Part shown: piece after piece, positions 45,662 through 55,460 of the stretch
Position numbering within the stretch: position 1 is the first letter of the stretch
Layout of the letters: each line of letters starts with the position of its first letter
From: Micropterix aruncella
Lineage: Eukaryota; Arthropoda; Insecta; Lepidoptera; Micropterigidae
Length of the DNA stretch: 64,000 bases
Assembly: GCA_944548615.1 (NCBI GenBank)
Contig: OX155961.1
Location: 186,001-250,000 of the forward strand
Reading direction: 5' to 3'
Program-made: the position numbers and the translations under genes
Notes under the pieces: model-generated
Seen by the model: only the letters and a program-made list of their open reading frames with translations
Told to the model about the DNA's origin: nothing
Databases searched by the model: none

Positions 45662-46094
45662 ATATTTTAAACTTGTTGAAACTGCAGTATGCTGTTGTTT
45701 CCAAATTACCCGTAAGGATATTTGATACATATAATCGAGTAATAGAGTTTCAACAAAATTCTTTGTAATTCAACAAAATTATTTTGAAACATTGTTATTT
45801 TGTATAAACCCGTATTAGCAAAATGGTAATATATGAATCAATTCAATATTTTTCTCAGTGTTGGACACGATTATAAATCGTAAACTGTTACTCAGGTATG
45901 ACTTAAGTATCCGCCCGTACTGAATTTTCGATGCATTGGCTTTCTTGTAATATTGATTAGTAATAAGTGAATAAATAAAGAAATAAATACATTATAAGAT
46001 AATAATTCCCTACTACTATACTTACCATAAACTCGATAACGCGTGTAAAACGATACATTTCCAAAGAAATATTATTATAATAACATTATTCACA

Positions 46095-46202
46095 ATGTCG
46101 CCCACATCAGAGGCTGACGTCTTTATACAAAGGGCTAAGATGGATCGTTTGAGGCGCAGCTTAAACAGCCCTTTGCCAAAAATGATGCGACCCAGAAAAT
46201 AG
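46095..46202 (+). other. Short ORF just after the tandem duplication (35 codons)
   Basis: ATG at 46095 gives MSPTSEADVFIQRAKMDRLR and 15 more residues to a TAG. It is basic and hydrophilic, and begins 20 nt after the second 539-bp copy. The placement suggests it could be a leader or first exon of something driven from the duplicated sequence, but nothing further supports this. Confidence 0.25.
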
Positions 46203-46835
46203 GATCAGGCCGACAGTAAAGAAAGTTTATTGTATTTTAGAAAAAGGTTTAAAGACTAGGTACATGAAAGCAGCGCGACGATATATACGCAAATTCAGTT
46301 AATCTCCTATTATCGTCAGCCTCGGAGAGATATTTTTAGGATTCGTAGAGCTATAGTTTATGCCAGTCTTTGTACGTCTAATATATGTATATTGACCTAG
46401 AGGCTTCCAAGGAATTTCTAAATCTATGGCTTTTATGTTTAACGCGAGTCGAATTATCAATGAAGCGATCTATCCAAACTTTAGGCGATTGGTATTCTAT
46501 AGAATTGTTGAAGTTTGATGCGTGGATTTTGTAATGTTAATTTTGTAATTATTGTTTATTTTTAAAAAATGTGAAAAAATATATAGGGATTGTAGATTTT
46601 GAGACGGAGTCTGCTTCCTAATGCAATATATAATTTCTACAAATTTAATAAGCAAAATATAATGTGTGGAAACAATAGGATGTACTAAAATATATCAGGA
46701 ATTTTGTCTTATTCGTTTTTTTTCTTTAAAATGTTACGACACTGTTCAAGAAGTATTCAACCTTAGGCCCGCCAAAATACGATCGTAGATAGTCTGATAG
46801 TCGTAGCTGGTCGTTTTTAAAATTCTCGCGTGAAA
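46203..46835. other. AT-rich stretch, nothing recognised
   Basis: No frame or repeat recognised. Confidence 0.4.
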
Positions 46836-46844
46836 TTTGTAGCA

Positions 46845-46905
46845 CCCGACGTTTCGGTGACGTTGCAGCTGCCGTTGTCCAGGCTAGACTGAAAGAGCTG
46901 TCAAT
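46845..46905 (-). repeat. Penelope-type terminal motif, third copy
   Basis: GCACCCGACGTTTCGGTGAC matches the motif at 1808 and 8584. Here it lies about 200 bp upstream of a Penelope-like coding relic. Confidence 0.45.
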
Positions 46906-47100
46906 CCGTTGTTCCGCAGGCAGGCTGCATACCGCTGCCGCCACTGCGTAGGTTATAACAATGGGGGGCCGGGCTCGGAGCGCCCGAATTTCGAAAATCC
47001 GTCTTGCACACAACACTCACTGTATCCTGTCTTACGTCCTTGCTTTCGGCGTTTGGCGGCGGGAACATTTTAAGAAGAGGGTTCCACGTAGAAGAGAGAA

Positions 47101-47283
47101 AAATCAGCGATCTGCGAACATATATTGGATAGCGGAAGTAACCACTGGATGCAGTTTCAAAATCCCATTGTGCTATCCAAGGAACAATTCTACTTGATCC
47201 GGGAAGCCATTGAAATAAGAAGAACCCCGAACTTTAATAGAGACGACGGTTACAAACTTACTCCCAAAGCGGCGAGTCTTTAA
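47101..47283 (+). pseudogene. Penelope-like element relic, C-terminal end of the GIY-YIG region
   Basis: The 60-codon frame KSAICEHILDSG... continues to FYLIREAIEIRRTPNFNRDD and GYKLTPKA, then a TAA. The ordered EH-x-H, REAIEI-K, N-NRDDGY-L signature is that of the extreme C-terminus of Penelope-like proteins, after the GIY-YIG endonuclease. RT and the GIY-YIG core are missing upstream. A mariner-like relic begins immediately after. Confidence 0.75.
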
Positions 47284-47299
47284 CCCAAAATGTAAAAAA

Positions 47300-47506
47300 T
47301 TAAATTGGAAACAATTTTTGTTTCCAAAAGTTGAAGACAATTACATGAACTACGTTTGGTTTCAACAGGACGGCGCAACTTGCCACACAGCCAACGTATC
47401 AACCGAACTTTTGGGCACCGTTTTCAAAAACCGAATCAGCCGAAATTCTGATATCAATTGGCCGCCTCAGAGCTGTGATTTGAGCCCGGGGGACTATTAG
47501 CCACCA
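47300..47506 (+). pseudogene. IS630/Tc1/mariner-superfamily transposase relic
   Basis: The frame contains WFQQDGATCHTANVSTELL and INWPPQSCDLSPGDY, the QQDGA-x-H segment with the second catalytic aspartate and the WPP-S-DLSP-D segment with the third acidic residue. The frame stops directly after the latter, and the N-terminus, including the DNA-binding part, is absent. The two motifs are at normal spacing, so this is a contiguous core fragment. Confidence 0.8.
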
Positions 47507-47687
47507 GGGTTTCTCCAAATTATGCTAAGCTGGTGTAAAAAAATGTTAAAAATATGCCAAATCCTGCAAAATATGTCAAAAAAAATGCTAAGTTACTTCA
47601 GTGACAAATTATATGTAAATTAAATTTAAGATGCTTATTAACAATGTGACGAACTAGTCGTCACGGGAATCTACTTCCATAATACAT
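47507..47687. other. Nothing recognised
   Basis: Short AT-rich gap between the transposase relic and the SINE. Confidence 0.4.
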
Positions 47688-48098
47688 AATAATAAACTTT
47701 ATTATAAATCATCTTACACTTCATTAGAATTTAATCGGAATAGAAACGAATGCCTTACTCGCATCATGCGATACAATAACGCACACCCCTAGTCGGATTC
47801 ACGGCAAAATTGCCAGTCGATTAAATTCAAACCGACTGGATCGGGTGATTAATTTTATACCCTCTCTTGGATTTTGACCGCGGAACAGGGCGGACTGCTC
47901 GTGGCCGCTGGGGGCCAAATCCCCAGCGGTCCCACATTTTTCTGCAGACCAGAGCAGCAGTGCCACGCTTATATTTTGCCTGAAGTTTCAATAGTTTTGC
48001 CGGCCAAATAACCGGATAACATCAGTGCGCCAGCCCTGCATTCAAGCGGAATCGAACCCCAGTCTCCGTGGGACCTACCCTCCATTACCAGGCGAGTT
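47688..48098 (-). mobile_element. tRNA-derived SINE
   Basis: On the minus strand the 5' end (about 48098) carries an A-box-like TGGTAATGGAGGGT and, about 35 nt on, an exact B-box GGTTCGATTCC (48048-48058). This is the internal RNA polymerase III promoter layout of a tRNA. A body of about 300 bp unrelated to tRNA follows. The element ends in a AATAAAGTTTATTATT-type tail near 47688. This head-body-tail order is that of a tRNA-derived SINE. The cloverleaf is not intact, so it is not a tRNA gene. Confidence 0.7.
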
Positions 48099-48765
48099 TT
48101 TAGGGTTCATGATCGGACTCCCCAAACTTTTAAAACCCCCAAGAGTTCAGTTTATAAGTTTTTATATCTCACGTTAAATAACCCAATCAAATTAAACCTA
48201 GTGCAAGAGCGCTCTCTACGGTTCGACTTAGCGCGTTTCTCTTTAATATTCAATTAACATACTATTCAGCCTACTTGAGCGCAAGAGGATCTAAGGATTC
48301 GGCGCGTAGTTCCTGTGAAAACCGTAGTGCGATCAGGAGACACGCTCCCTAATAGCCGGCGGCATCTAGGTCGACGGAGCGCGGAAGCGCCCGCACCGGT
48401 GGTTGTTGAGGATTTTCACCTTAAAAAGGCCCTTATTTTTAACTACTCTAAAAGCATATTGATAGAGGTGTCTCCCAAAATCCATCCGAAATTCCCGTAT
48501 TAACCCTTAATCGCAGACCTACCGTGAGTTTACCAACCTACCTACAGTGAGTTTCCACATACGCCCTCGGCGATCCCTCCGCTCTGAAGCGCTTGTGAAG
48601 GCATTAGAAATCCTCCCTATACATTTCATATAATTAAATTAAAAATGTTTTCCGAATAAAATTTGTAATACTCGCATAAATAAACCTTGTAGCATACATA
48701 AAGTTTTCTTAAAGGGCTAACCTCTCACCTACGGAGAGAATTCACTTCGTGATTTACGATATAAA
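48099..48765. other. No gene supported
   Basis: Mixed composition; a short frame at 48315-48503 has no recognisable domain. Confidence 0.35.
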
Positions 48766-49362
48766 TGTTATAAGGTTAAGAGTACTGAATAACATATAAA
48801 AGGAACCGCTCCGAATTAGCGTGAAGCTCGTCCGCTACACATCGATGCGAAATCTGCCGCAAGGTGGCGGCACTAGCGCAGCGATCTGACAGCTCGGATC
48901 GCGCGCGACTTCACAGCGGTCGGATGTTAATTTTATTTTCAGCTCCAGCGATAGGCCACGGTAAAGTACGTGTTTTATTCCTATTTTTTACTTTTTCCAC
49001 TTTCCTTTCCACGATCTCACTTCCCCTTTTACAATAGAAGCAAGGCTGTCCTTTTCTCCAGAAGCTCTCCTTTCCCCGCGCAGGATTCCTTGGGTTTACC
49101 ACGACCCTTTCCACTGAGCAGCCGCGGTCCCGGATCCTGTTGCGTATCCCCTTCTGCGGCGTTTAAGGTCAGGCAGCGACCACGCCTGCTCTTTCTTGTA
49201 GCGTCCCGACTCCCGTTCATTCAGGATTCCCGTGGTGGCGCCCACATTCACACATTCACGAGACTATTACAACTTTTTTTCCACGGTGATCCTAAAATCC
49301 ATGAAAGACATCAATTCCCATGACCTAACAACAGGCCATTTTAATCGGGTAACGTTACAACA
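48766..49362 (+). repeat. Candidate solo LTR of a gypsy-type element
   Basis: Starts TGTTATAAGG and ends GTTACAACA, with short inverted ends TGTT...AACA. It has a CATATAAAAGG box about 25 nt in. It is followed after three bases by AGGTGACCCGATCC, similar to the TTGGTGACCC primer-binding site of the gypsy element at 57.9 kb. No internal region or second LTR is seen. The overlapping short frames in it are unsupported. Confidence 0.4.
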
Positions 49363-50005
49363 AATAGGTGACCCGATCCGGCTTCGCACGTGTACACAAA
49401 TAAGTACTAAAAGAGCTCAAAAAAGGACTTTTGTGAAAAACAATCACCGTAGTTCGAATATAATAGTCATAAACACGGTGTTCTAAGCTATTTGTGGAAA
49501 TACGTGGCCATGTTTTTTATCGATATCGACTTTTGTTAGAAGAAAGATAGTGATTTACACGCGATTTGCCATAGTGATATAAACGCGTTGCCATAGTGAT
49601 ATATGTACGTGTCTCCGTGAATACACGACTAGACAAGGATGGAGGGGGGTATTATGGCTACTGTCTTTTTCTATTCGGCTGACGCATTCTCAGGCTGGTC
49701 ACGGGGTCTAGTAGTTATACGGTCAATGCTTCAAACACGAAATAAAAGTTGCCATTTAAAAAAAATAAGCCGGAATAATCAAAAAAGTACTTTAAAATTG
49801 GGTTGATCGGATGGGGTACTGTCGGGCCAGCCGTGGCGGTCATTTGAATATTTTGTTTCATTCTTAAATGTCAAGGTTCAACCTTGCCAATAAAATAAGA
49901 TTTTTGAAAAAAATATTCATTAGATTTTTTATAGCCGATTTAAATGGAAACATTTAAATGGCCCACCCTTTTTATTCTTATACATACCTTAACTTAAAGC
50001 CAACG
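49363..50005. other. No gene supported
   Basis: A short direct repeat GCCATAGTGATATA lies near 49568-49605. Otherwise unremarkable. Confidence 0.4.
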
Positions 50006-50009
50006 CGCG

Positions 50010-50665
50010 TCACTACAACTAGAGTTGTCAACTGCAACGGGCGAGTCCGTCACCTCAGGAAGTTTTAATGATTAGTCGTTCTGTCTCCCTGTAGTGAGCG
50101 CAGAAGACTTGGACAAAAACAGTCCACCGTCAAGCTCGGTCACATGCCAGTAAGAGACCAACGCCTTAACCGCGAGATAGCCAGGAGTGTTACCCAGCGG
50201 GCTTACACTCACGCCCTTACTTCCAATTGCGACTAGATTACTCCAGTCTCTCGATTGGTTACGAGTTCGAGGTCGCTTGCGCGGTCCTCTCCCTTACGAA
50301 GCGGTGAAACGGTGTATACCGAATTTATCGCGGACCACGGCATCCTTTGCCCGGCTGTTCATCCAGAATCGGGTAGCCGATGGTCGTGTCAAGAGCAGTC
50401 GCCGTAAGGTCCGCAACCACCCCCGCTCTATAGGAAACATTACTGCTTCCAGACTCCCCTGACTGTTAGTCAGAGTGCACAGTCGATTGGCTTACGCCGC
50501 ACGGTGCGCAGACCGTCCAGGAGCGCTAGAAGGTTAGTTTCCTAGGGCTAGTTTCCTGGGGGAAACTAGCCCTAAGGCCAGAGTCCTGCTCGGGCTCGCA
50601 CTTCATGCGTGGAGGCCGCCGGATGGGTTTTGACCCGTGAGTGTGACCAACCTTGAACAGACGTC
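50010..50665 (-). repeat. R650 repeat, full-length copy
   Basis: In reverse orientation it shows tail (GTCAACTGCAACGGGCGAG), second segment and first segment without rearrangement, ending near CCTTGAACAG. This is the clearest single-unit copy, about 650 bp. One end reads CTAGAGTTGTCAACT; terminal repeats are not evident. The 91-residue frame inside is not kept in other copies. Confidence 0.75.
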
Positions 50666-51115
50666 TCTATAACAGACTATGTGTTGTAATATTTGAAATA
50701 CAGCCGTATTCAACTTGATTTCTCCCATTCAATTTACGAAACTCCCTCATAATGGGGCACGACAATCTGCGGCTAAAAGCCTCCATTCACTCTGGGATAT
50801 ATCTGAATGTGGTAATCGATTAGGTGTCGGTAAGGACGACGACCGTTCGATTCAGTGATTGAATCCATGCGTGACGAGTGGGACATGTCGACCAGTGTCA
50901 AGTATTCACGTAGCGCTGTTCGGTTCGGTTCGTTTCGCGTTTCTCATTGTGGGGCTCCGCGTCGCTTCGTAAGCGAGCGCCGTGACATGAATTTCCATCG
51001 GGGAAATAGAAGACGGGCGAACTTTTGACGGTGGAGTAGAGTGCGTCGCGTCGCTTGGCGTAAATTAAGCAGGCATCGGAATGTCATCTATTTGAATATG
51101 ACATTGAGATGCACA
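50666..51115. other. No gene supported
   Basis: Flank between the R650 copy and the Helitron; nothing recognised. Confidence 0.4.
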
Positions 51116-51664
51116 TCTATATATATAAAACAAAGGCGGGTTTCTTCGAACACTTATAACTCAAGAACGGATGGACCGACTTTCATGGTTTTTGATTTGT
51201 TGTATTTGTCTCCGTCCTGAATAGCAGAATAACTATTAAAAACTAAAATTGAAAAATTGACGAAAAATTAGAATAAAAGAAAAAACATTCTCCCATACAA
51301 AATGTAAATCCGTGTTTTTCTCATGGTCGACAAATCATCCGCTTTATTTGTTCTTGCGCCTAATAAAAAAAACAAAAAATGTCGTATATCACAAGGTGCT
51401 TCAATGAAGAGGATTAAACCGAGTGCATCCCATGCTGCACAATATATAAATAGTTTAATTCAATCATTTCTTGCTGACACGCGATTAATATACTTAATTT
51501 TTGTACTTTTATGTTTCTTTTTGTTTTATCAACCTAATAAAGTAGTGAACTATTTATTTTGTATTCATTTTATTACTTTTATAAAATCATAAATTAAGTT
51601 CAGCTAATCTGTAACACGACATTCATTGACTGTTAGGCGGTACGAAGTTCGCCGGGTCAGCTAG
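51116..51664 (+). mobile_element. Non-autonomous Helitron, second family
   Basis: Starts TCTATATATATAAAACAAAG after an A. Ends CTAG (51661-51664) before a T. A GGCG...CGCC hairpin (51636-51639 against 51650-51653) lies just upstream of the end, in the context GCCGGGTCAGCTAGT. The right end shares GGGTCAGCTAG with the Helitron at 2879-3652, while the body is different. At 549 bp it has no helicase. The 89-residue frame at 51323-51592 shows no Helitron domain. Confidence 0.85.
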
Positions 51665-52190
51665 TTTATAATATAAAGCGGAAGGTACGCAATCCACATA
51701 TTCTTCTTCTCGAACTGCCTCTTCATTACTGGAGGCTTGCCGTTAGCTCTGAATACTTTTGTCGGTCTTGCGCCAGCCGGAAAAGTTGTTCCCGGTCCAG
51801 TTTTCCACCCGGGGATTCTTAGCACCCCTGACCTATTAAAGGGCCGCCGGGCACTCGGGGCCATGGATATCTTTGACTTTTCCATTGCTAACTACTAGGG
51901 ATATATAGTGCAGTGGTCTCCCGTTGCCTTCTGCACTAACCACACATACATTAAACTAATCTTAGTAGAGAAGAGGCCTAGTTAGGATGGCTTTGTTTCT
52001 CAAATAAATGTAACTTTTTATTGGATTAAACTTTTAGATTGATTAATGAAATTTTTGATTGAATTTGAAACTATGAAACATTCCAATTTTTTGATATTTT
52101 AATTGTAAGAAAAAATGGACTCACCGCTTCGAAATATGAAAAACCGGATTTTCACTGCATGGAAATTCTTACAGCAGAAGATACGTTGCT
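51665..52190. other. No gene supported
   Basis: The minus-strand frame at 51661-51885 (74 residues) is unrecognised. The rest is AT-rich. Confidence 0.35.
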
Positions 52191-52234
52191 TACATGTTAT
52201 GCATTTTAAGTTACCATAACTCAATATACCCTAA

Positions 52235-53085
52235 GATAAGTTTCATATATAAGACGGGAAAAGGTGGATCCTTGGCATTTCTGGATGTCAGGGCTACGAT
52301 GATAAGTGGCAACACCCTGAGACAGACTGCATACAGGAAACCTACACACACGTACCGATATGCCGACATGATGATTTCCACCATTATCTTTGCCTTTTAC
52401 GCCAAGCATTTATGCTTGACGTCACAGATGTTACGTGCTCTATCCCTAAGGGATGTTTTTAACGACGTCTACATGCTTCATCTCTCGTGCTTTAGCATGA
52501 GAGATGAAGCATGTAGACGTCTAGAAAAAAATCGATATCAACCACATTGCATCCGAGCCAAACAAAAACAGCAGAAAACCCTCAGGCACCAAATCGAGCA
52601 TTCTTGCCACATCCATTCTTGCCATCTGTGTTCAATTGGGCATTATTGTCATATGACAAGGGATTCACTGAACAGATTAGCAAAATGCTCAATAGGTTTA
52701 GCAATAAAACTATTTTTAGACGATCTGCAAGCATAGCTAAATTCTGAGGCTCGTGAAAGGTGTAATGCCACTGAAAATTCCTGGTGTTTACAAAATCGAG
52801 TGTGGCTGTGGGCTGTCTTATGTCGGACAGATGAAACACCATATTATGACTCGAGTAACGGAACATACAAGGGCGGTGAAAAACATCCAGCGATAAAAAC
52901 CGGCAATCTGCGGGCATATTATTGTACAGTATAATAAACCATTGCTTTTAGTCTCCTAGTATAATTGTGCTATCAAAAAAAACAATTACATTTCCCGGAA
53001 ATAAACAGGGCAGAGATCAAAATCAGTAGAACACCATACTTCAATAGAGATGATAGTTTCAAACTTTCTACAGCCGACCCCTGAC
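52235..53085 (+). pseudogene. Penelope-like element relic: RT end and GIY-YIG endonuclease
   Basis: About 52263-52365 reads SLAFLDVRATMISGNTLRQT and AYRKPTHTYRYADM, the FLDV...YRKPT-T-RY block that closes a Penelope-like RT. About 52775-52890 reads IPGVYKIECGCGLSYVGQ, then TRVTEHTRAVK, the core of a GIY-YIG endonuclease (here YK-x-C-CGLSYVGQ). About 53005-53085 reads EIKISRTPYFNRDDSFKLST, the C-terminal signature also seen at 47230. The order is right for one element, but stops, shifts and a palindromic rearrangement at 52464-52521 disrupt it. Confidence 0.85.
52464..52521. repeat. 23-bp perfect inverted repeat inside the Penelope relic
   Basis: GACGTCTACATGCTTCATCT (52464-52483, arm continues to 52486) is exactly reversed at 52499-52521, with a 12-nt loop. 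Confidence 0.9.
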
Positions 53086-53480
53086 AACGGGAATGTTAAG
53101 CAGGATACAGTCAGTTATGTGCACACAAACGGTTTTCAAATTTACGCTAAAGTATTCATCGGTAGCGATGTCAAACTGTAGAGTTTGCGCAAAGGGCGTC
53201 ACGGCGGCAGAAATTGAACTACCGGAAATAGAACTACCTGACCCAACACACAATGAACACCGGGGTGCGAACGCGTCATTCGCGAAAGTTTAAGTAAAGT
53301 CTGTAACTACATTAAATTTCACAGCATTGGGGAGTTTTTTGTGAAATATAAAAACAATTAAATACTCCTTAATGAGATCTATATACGAGTATGTTTCCTA
53401 CGATAGGGGGGTGGTTTCTGTTCTCATGTCACATACTCTTAAAACGATCTGTTTAGCACCCGATCCCATATGAACATTTG
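53086..53480. other. No gene supported
   Basis: Contains a short imperfect repeat in the frame near 53205-53250 (ATTGAACTACCGGAAATAGA). Otherwise unremarkable. Confidence 0.35.
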
Positions 53481-53484
53481 GAGA

Positions 53485-53910
53485 TATCGACTACAACGGG
53501 CGTACCCGTCACCGCAGGAAGTTTTAACGATAATGATCGTTCTGTCTTCCGCGGGGTGAGCGCAGAGGACTTTGGGACGATACAAATCTACCGTTCAGTA
53601 AAACCAGAAACCCGCCAGATTCTAACGCCTTACGGGGAGGCACTAGGAAGGTAACCCAGTGGGCCACCTCGCCCCCTGGCTACTAGTTTTGGCAGGATAT
53701 CTCCGGCCGGATTCCTCTGCCCCCTGACTCTTTACGGAACCGAAGTCTCTGCCCCCTGACTCTTTTCTCGTAATGCCACTCGGGATCGGGTGGCCCATAG
53801 GTCGTTTCAAGATTGGCATGACAACAGGTCAACGTCCACCCCCGCTGCTTGACAGTATATTTCCATAGTCTCCACAATCCTTCAGTAATTAGTTAGAGTG
53901 ACCAATTAAA
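53485..53910 (-). repeat. R650 repeat, partial diverged copy
   Basis: Tail (GACTACAACGGGCGTACCCG) and second segment in reverse. An internal short duplication of CTGCCCCCTGACTCTTT lies at 53718-53766. Confidence 0.65.
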
Positions 53911-54508
53911 TCATGACCGATTAAAAGTGAGTCAAAGTGACCGATTAAAAGTGAGTCAATTAAATCATGACCAATTAAAAAATTATATATTTTTTTGAAA
54001 ATTTGAATAGTTTTTTTAAAAATAGTATAAAAATCGCCCAGAACGGTGCGCTATCTAACGGTAGGAAAAACATCGCTAATATTGATTATTAGCGATATTT
54101 AACCTACCGATAAATGGCGCAGCACACTAAAACGCCGCCCTTGTAAAACTTTCATTTAACGGATGGAACTCATTTCACGTAATGGAAATACACTGATTCA
54201 ATATGACCGCAGAAAAATATTCGAATGGGAGTTATGTTATCTCGATTGCCATAGGGTACCTTAACTCTACAAATATCAAGCGAATAGTTTGCTAAATGTC
54301 CCAATGTTTAAATGTCCAAATGACAATAAATTAACATAAATATATCACGTTCAGTATCAAATCAAGAGTGTGACTGAGTACATTTCGGAAATATATATGT
54401 TAATATATGGATAAATACATAAACCACAAAAACTTCATAAAAAACCGTAATAAAAATATTCATACGGTCCCACTTTCTGTATTAAATATGTAAGTCACAC
54501 TTTCTGTA
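53911..54508. other. Short tandem repeats and a hairpin, no gene
   Basis: GACCGATTAAAAGTGAGTCA and variants recur at 53915-53980. The hairpin at 54047-54121 is listed separately. The rest is AT-rich. Confidence 0.5.
54047..54121. repeat. Imperfect 75-bp hairpin
   Basis: TGCGCTATCTAACGGTAGG pairs with CCTACCGATAAATGGCGCA, and CATCGCTAATA pairs with TATTAGCGAT-type sequence around a small loop. Could be a MITE remnant or an RNA hairpin. Confidence 0.7.
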
Positions 54509-54606
54509 AGGGGCTCTCTAGACGATCAAGCATGATTGACAAGCATCGCGTCGCAGGCTGGGAGGGAATCGTAAACCGCAGGATTTTTTAAAAATATTTA
54601 CCAAAT

Positions 54607-54610
54607 ATAC
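54607..54610. other. Gypsy target duplication, left copy (ATAC)
   Basis: ATAC precedes the left LTR and recurs at 58502-58505 after the right LTR. A 4-bp duplication fits Ty3/gypsy. Confidence 0.8.
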
Positions 54611-55233
54611 TTTCGTGGCTCTATCGTGTGTTGAAGAACGTGATAAAAACCGCGATAAAATGTTGTATAAAAAATATATTTTTCTTTACAAAAAATGTAC
54701 AATGATAACGTGCTATCGTAAGCGTAATTTATTTCACTCGAATCGTTGACCTACATTATCTGCTTCTATTTATATCCCACGGCCAGCGACCTCGTCTCGC
54801 CCGCCTATCGCCGGCTCGCTCCCCCTCCGCTTGCTCTCCTCTGTCGCGTCCGCCCGTCGCCTGGCAGTCTGCTCCGGTGGACGCCAGTGTGGCGCTCGCC
54901 CCTGCTCTGTTCGGTCGTGTCTCGCGGTCGCCCCCTGCTCGCCGTCCGGTGCGTATATATATTTTCCGATGCTCGCTTTCAGGACCTTGCCGACGTATGG
55001 GAGTTTTCTTCCAGCTAATTTCCTTTCCTCCTGTCCCTGTCTGAAAGGTTCCTTTCTCCTTCTCTCTGTCTCTCTCCCTCCGTATAGCGTTGTCTCGCTC
55101 GCTCTGTTTATAAACACGACTAGCGTATATACCGGGCTCCGTCGTGCTCCATCGCCATTCTTCTGTTGCCCGTTGCGCTGCACGGACGCCTCGCCCCTCC
55201 ACTCTTCCTTCTACTGTTTGTAGCGTCGCTACA
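54611..55233 (-). repeat. Gypsy 3' LTR
   Basis: 623 bp. Compared with 57879-58501 I see one change (CCCTGTCTG here, CCCTTTCTG there, about 55041). Plus-strand frames of 90-130 residues in both LTRs are mere readings of the LTR. Confidence 0.9.
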
Positions 55234-55247
55234 TCATTCCCCTCTTT
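55234..55247 (-). other. Gypsy polypurine tract
   Basis: AAAGAGGGGAATGA in element orientation, abutting the 3' LTR. It lies within the last open codons of the C-terminal pol fragment. Confidence 0.75.
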
Positions 55248-55460
55248 GGGAGGACGACAGGCCGTCGTGTGCCGCTGCCCGGGAGGTTGAACCGTTCTTC
55301 CGTATCTGGTCTTGTATTGCTGTGGTCCTTGTTGGTTGTTGTTCGCGGACGCTGCCCACCTGGGCTCCTCCTTGTCTGTCTCCTGCTCGTTCTTGTTACT
55401 GTTTGCCACGCCGTAGCAGGGTTTTAAACGATCAATCGAGATGGTAACTTTGTTGCGCAT
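55234..55460 (-). pseudogene. Gypsy pol C-terminal remnant, out of frame after the deletion
   Basis: The frame reads RNKVTISIDRLKPCYG and then YKTRYGRTVQPPG before entering the LTR. VSIDRLKPA-type and TRYGR-V-PP motifs mark the last part of gypsy Pol, after integrase. Here they follow the RNase H start by only a few codons and in a different phase, which locates the deletion junction at about 55445-55460. Confidence 0.85.

Larger units (their letters stand above)
44997..46074 (+). repeat. 539-bp tandem duplication, two copies
   Basis: 44997-45535 and 45536-46074 are the same length and differ at only two positions that I can see (an A/T change in GATTATAAAACG and a T/C change in GCATTGGTTTTC). 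Each copy carries a perfect 34-bp palindrome. Each also carries a segment like the 3' end of the LINE at 59.4 kb. No open frame spans the unit. Confidence 0.92.

Noticed and set aside
48040..48098. tRNA gene
   Set aside because: Only A- and B-box-like motifs are kept; no cloverleaf or CCA-end acceptor pairing is seen, and a SINE body follows.
51323..51592. 89-residue frame as Helitron cargo gene
   Set aside because: No domain is recognised, it ends in a hydrophobic AT-rich run and the element is short; cargo cannot be supported.
54756..55223. Several 90-148 residue frames in both gypsy LTRs
   Set aside because: They are duplicated only because the LTR is, and lie within U3/R/U5 sequence. 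Only the RLKPCYG part upstream of the LTR is true pol remnant.
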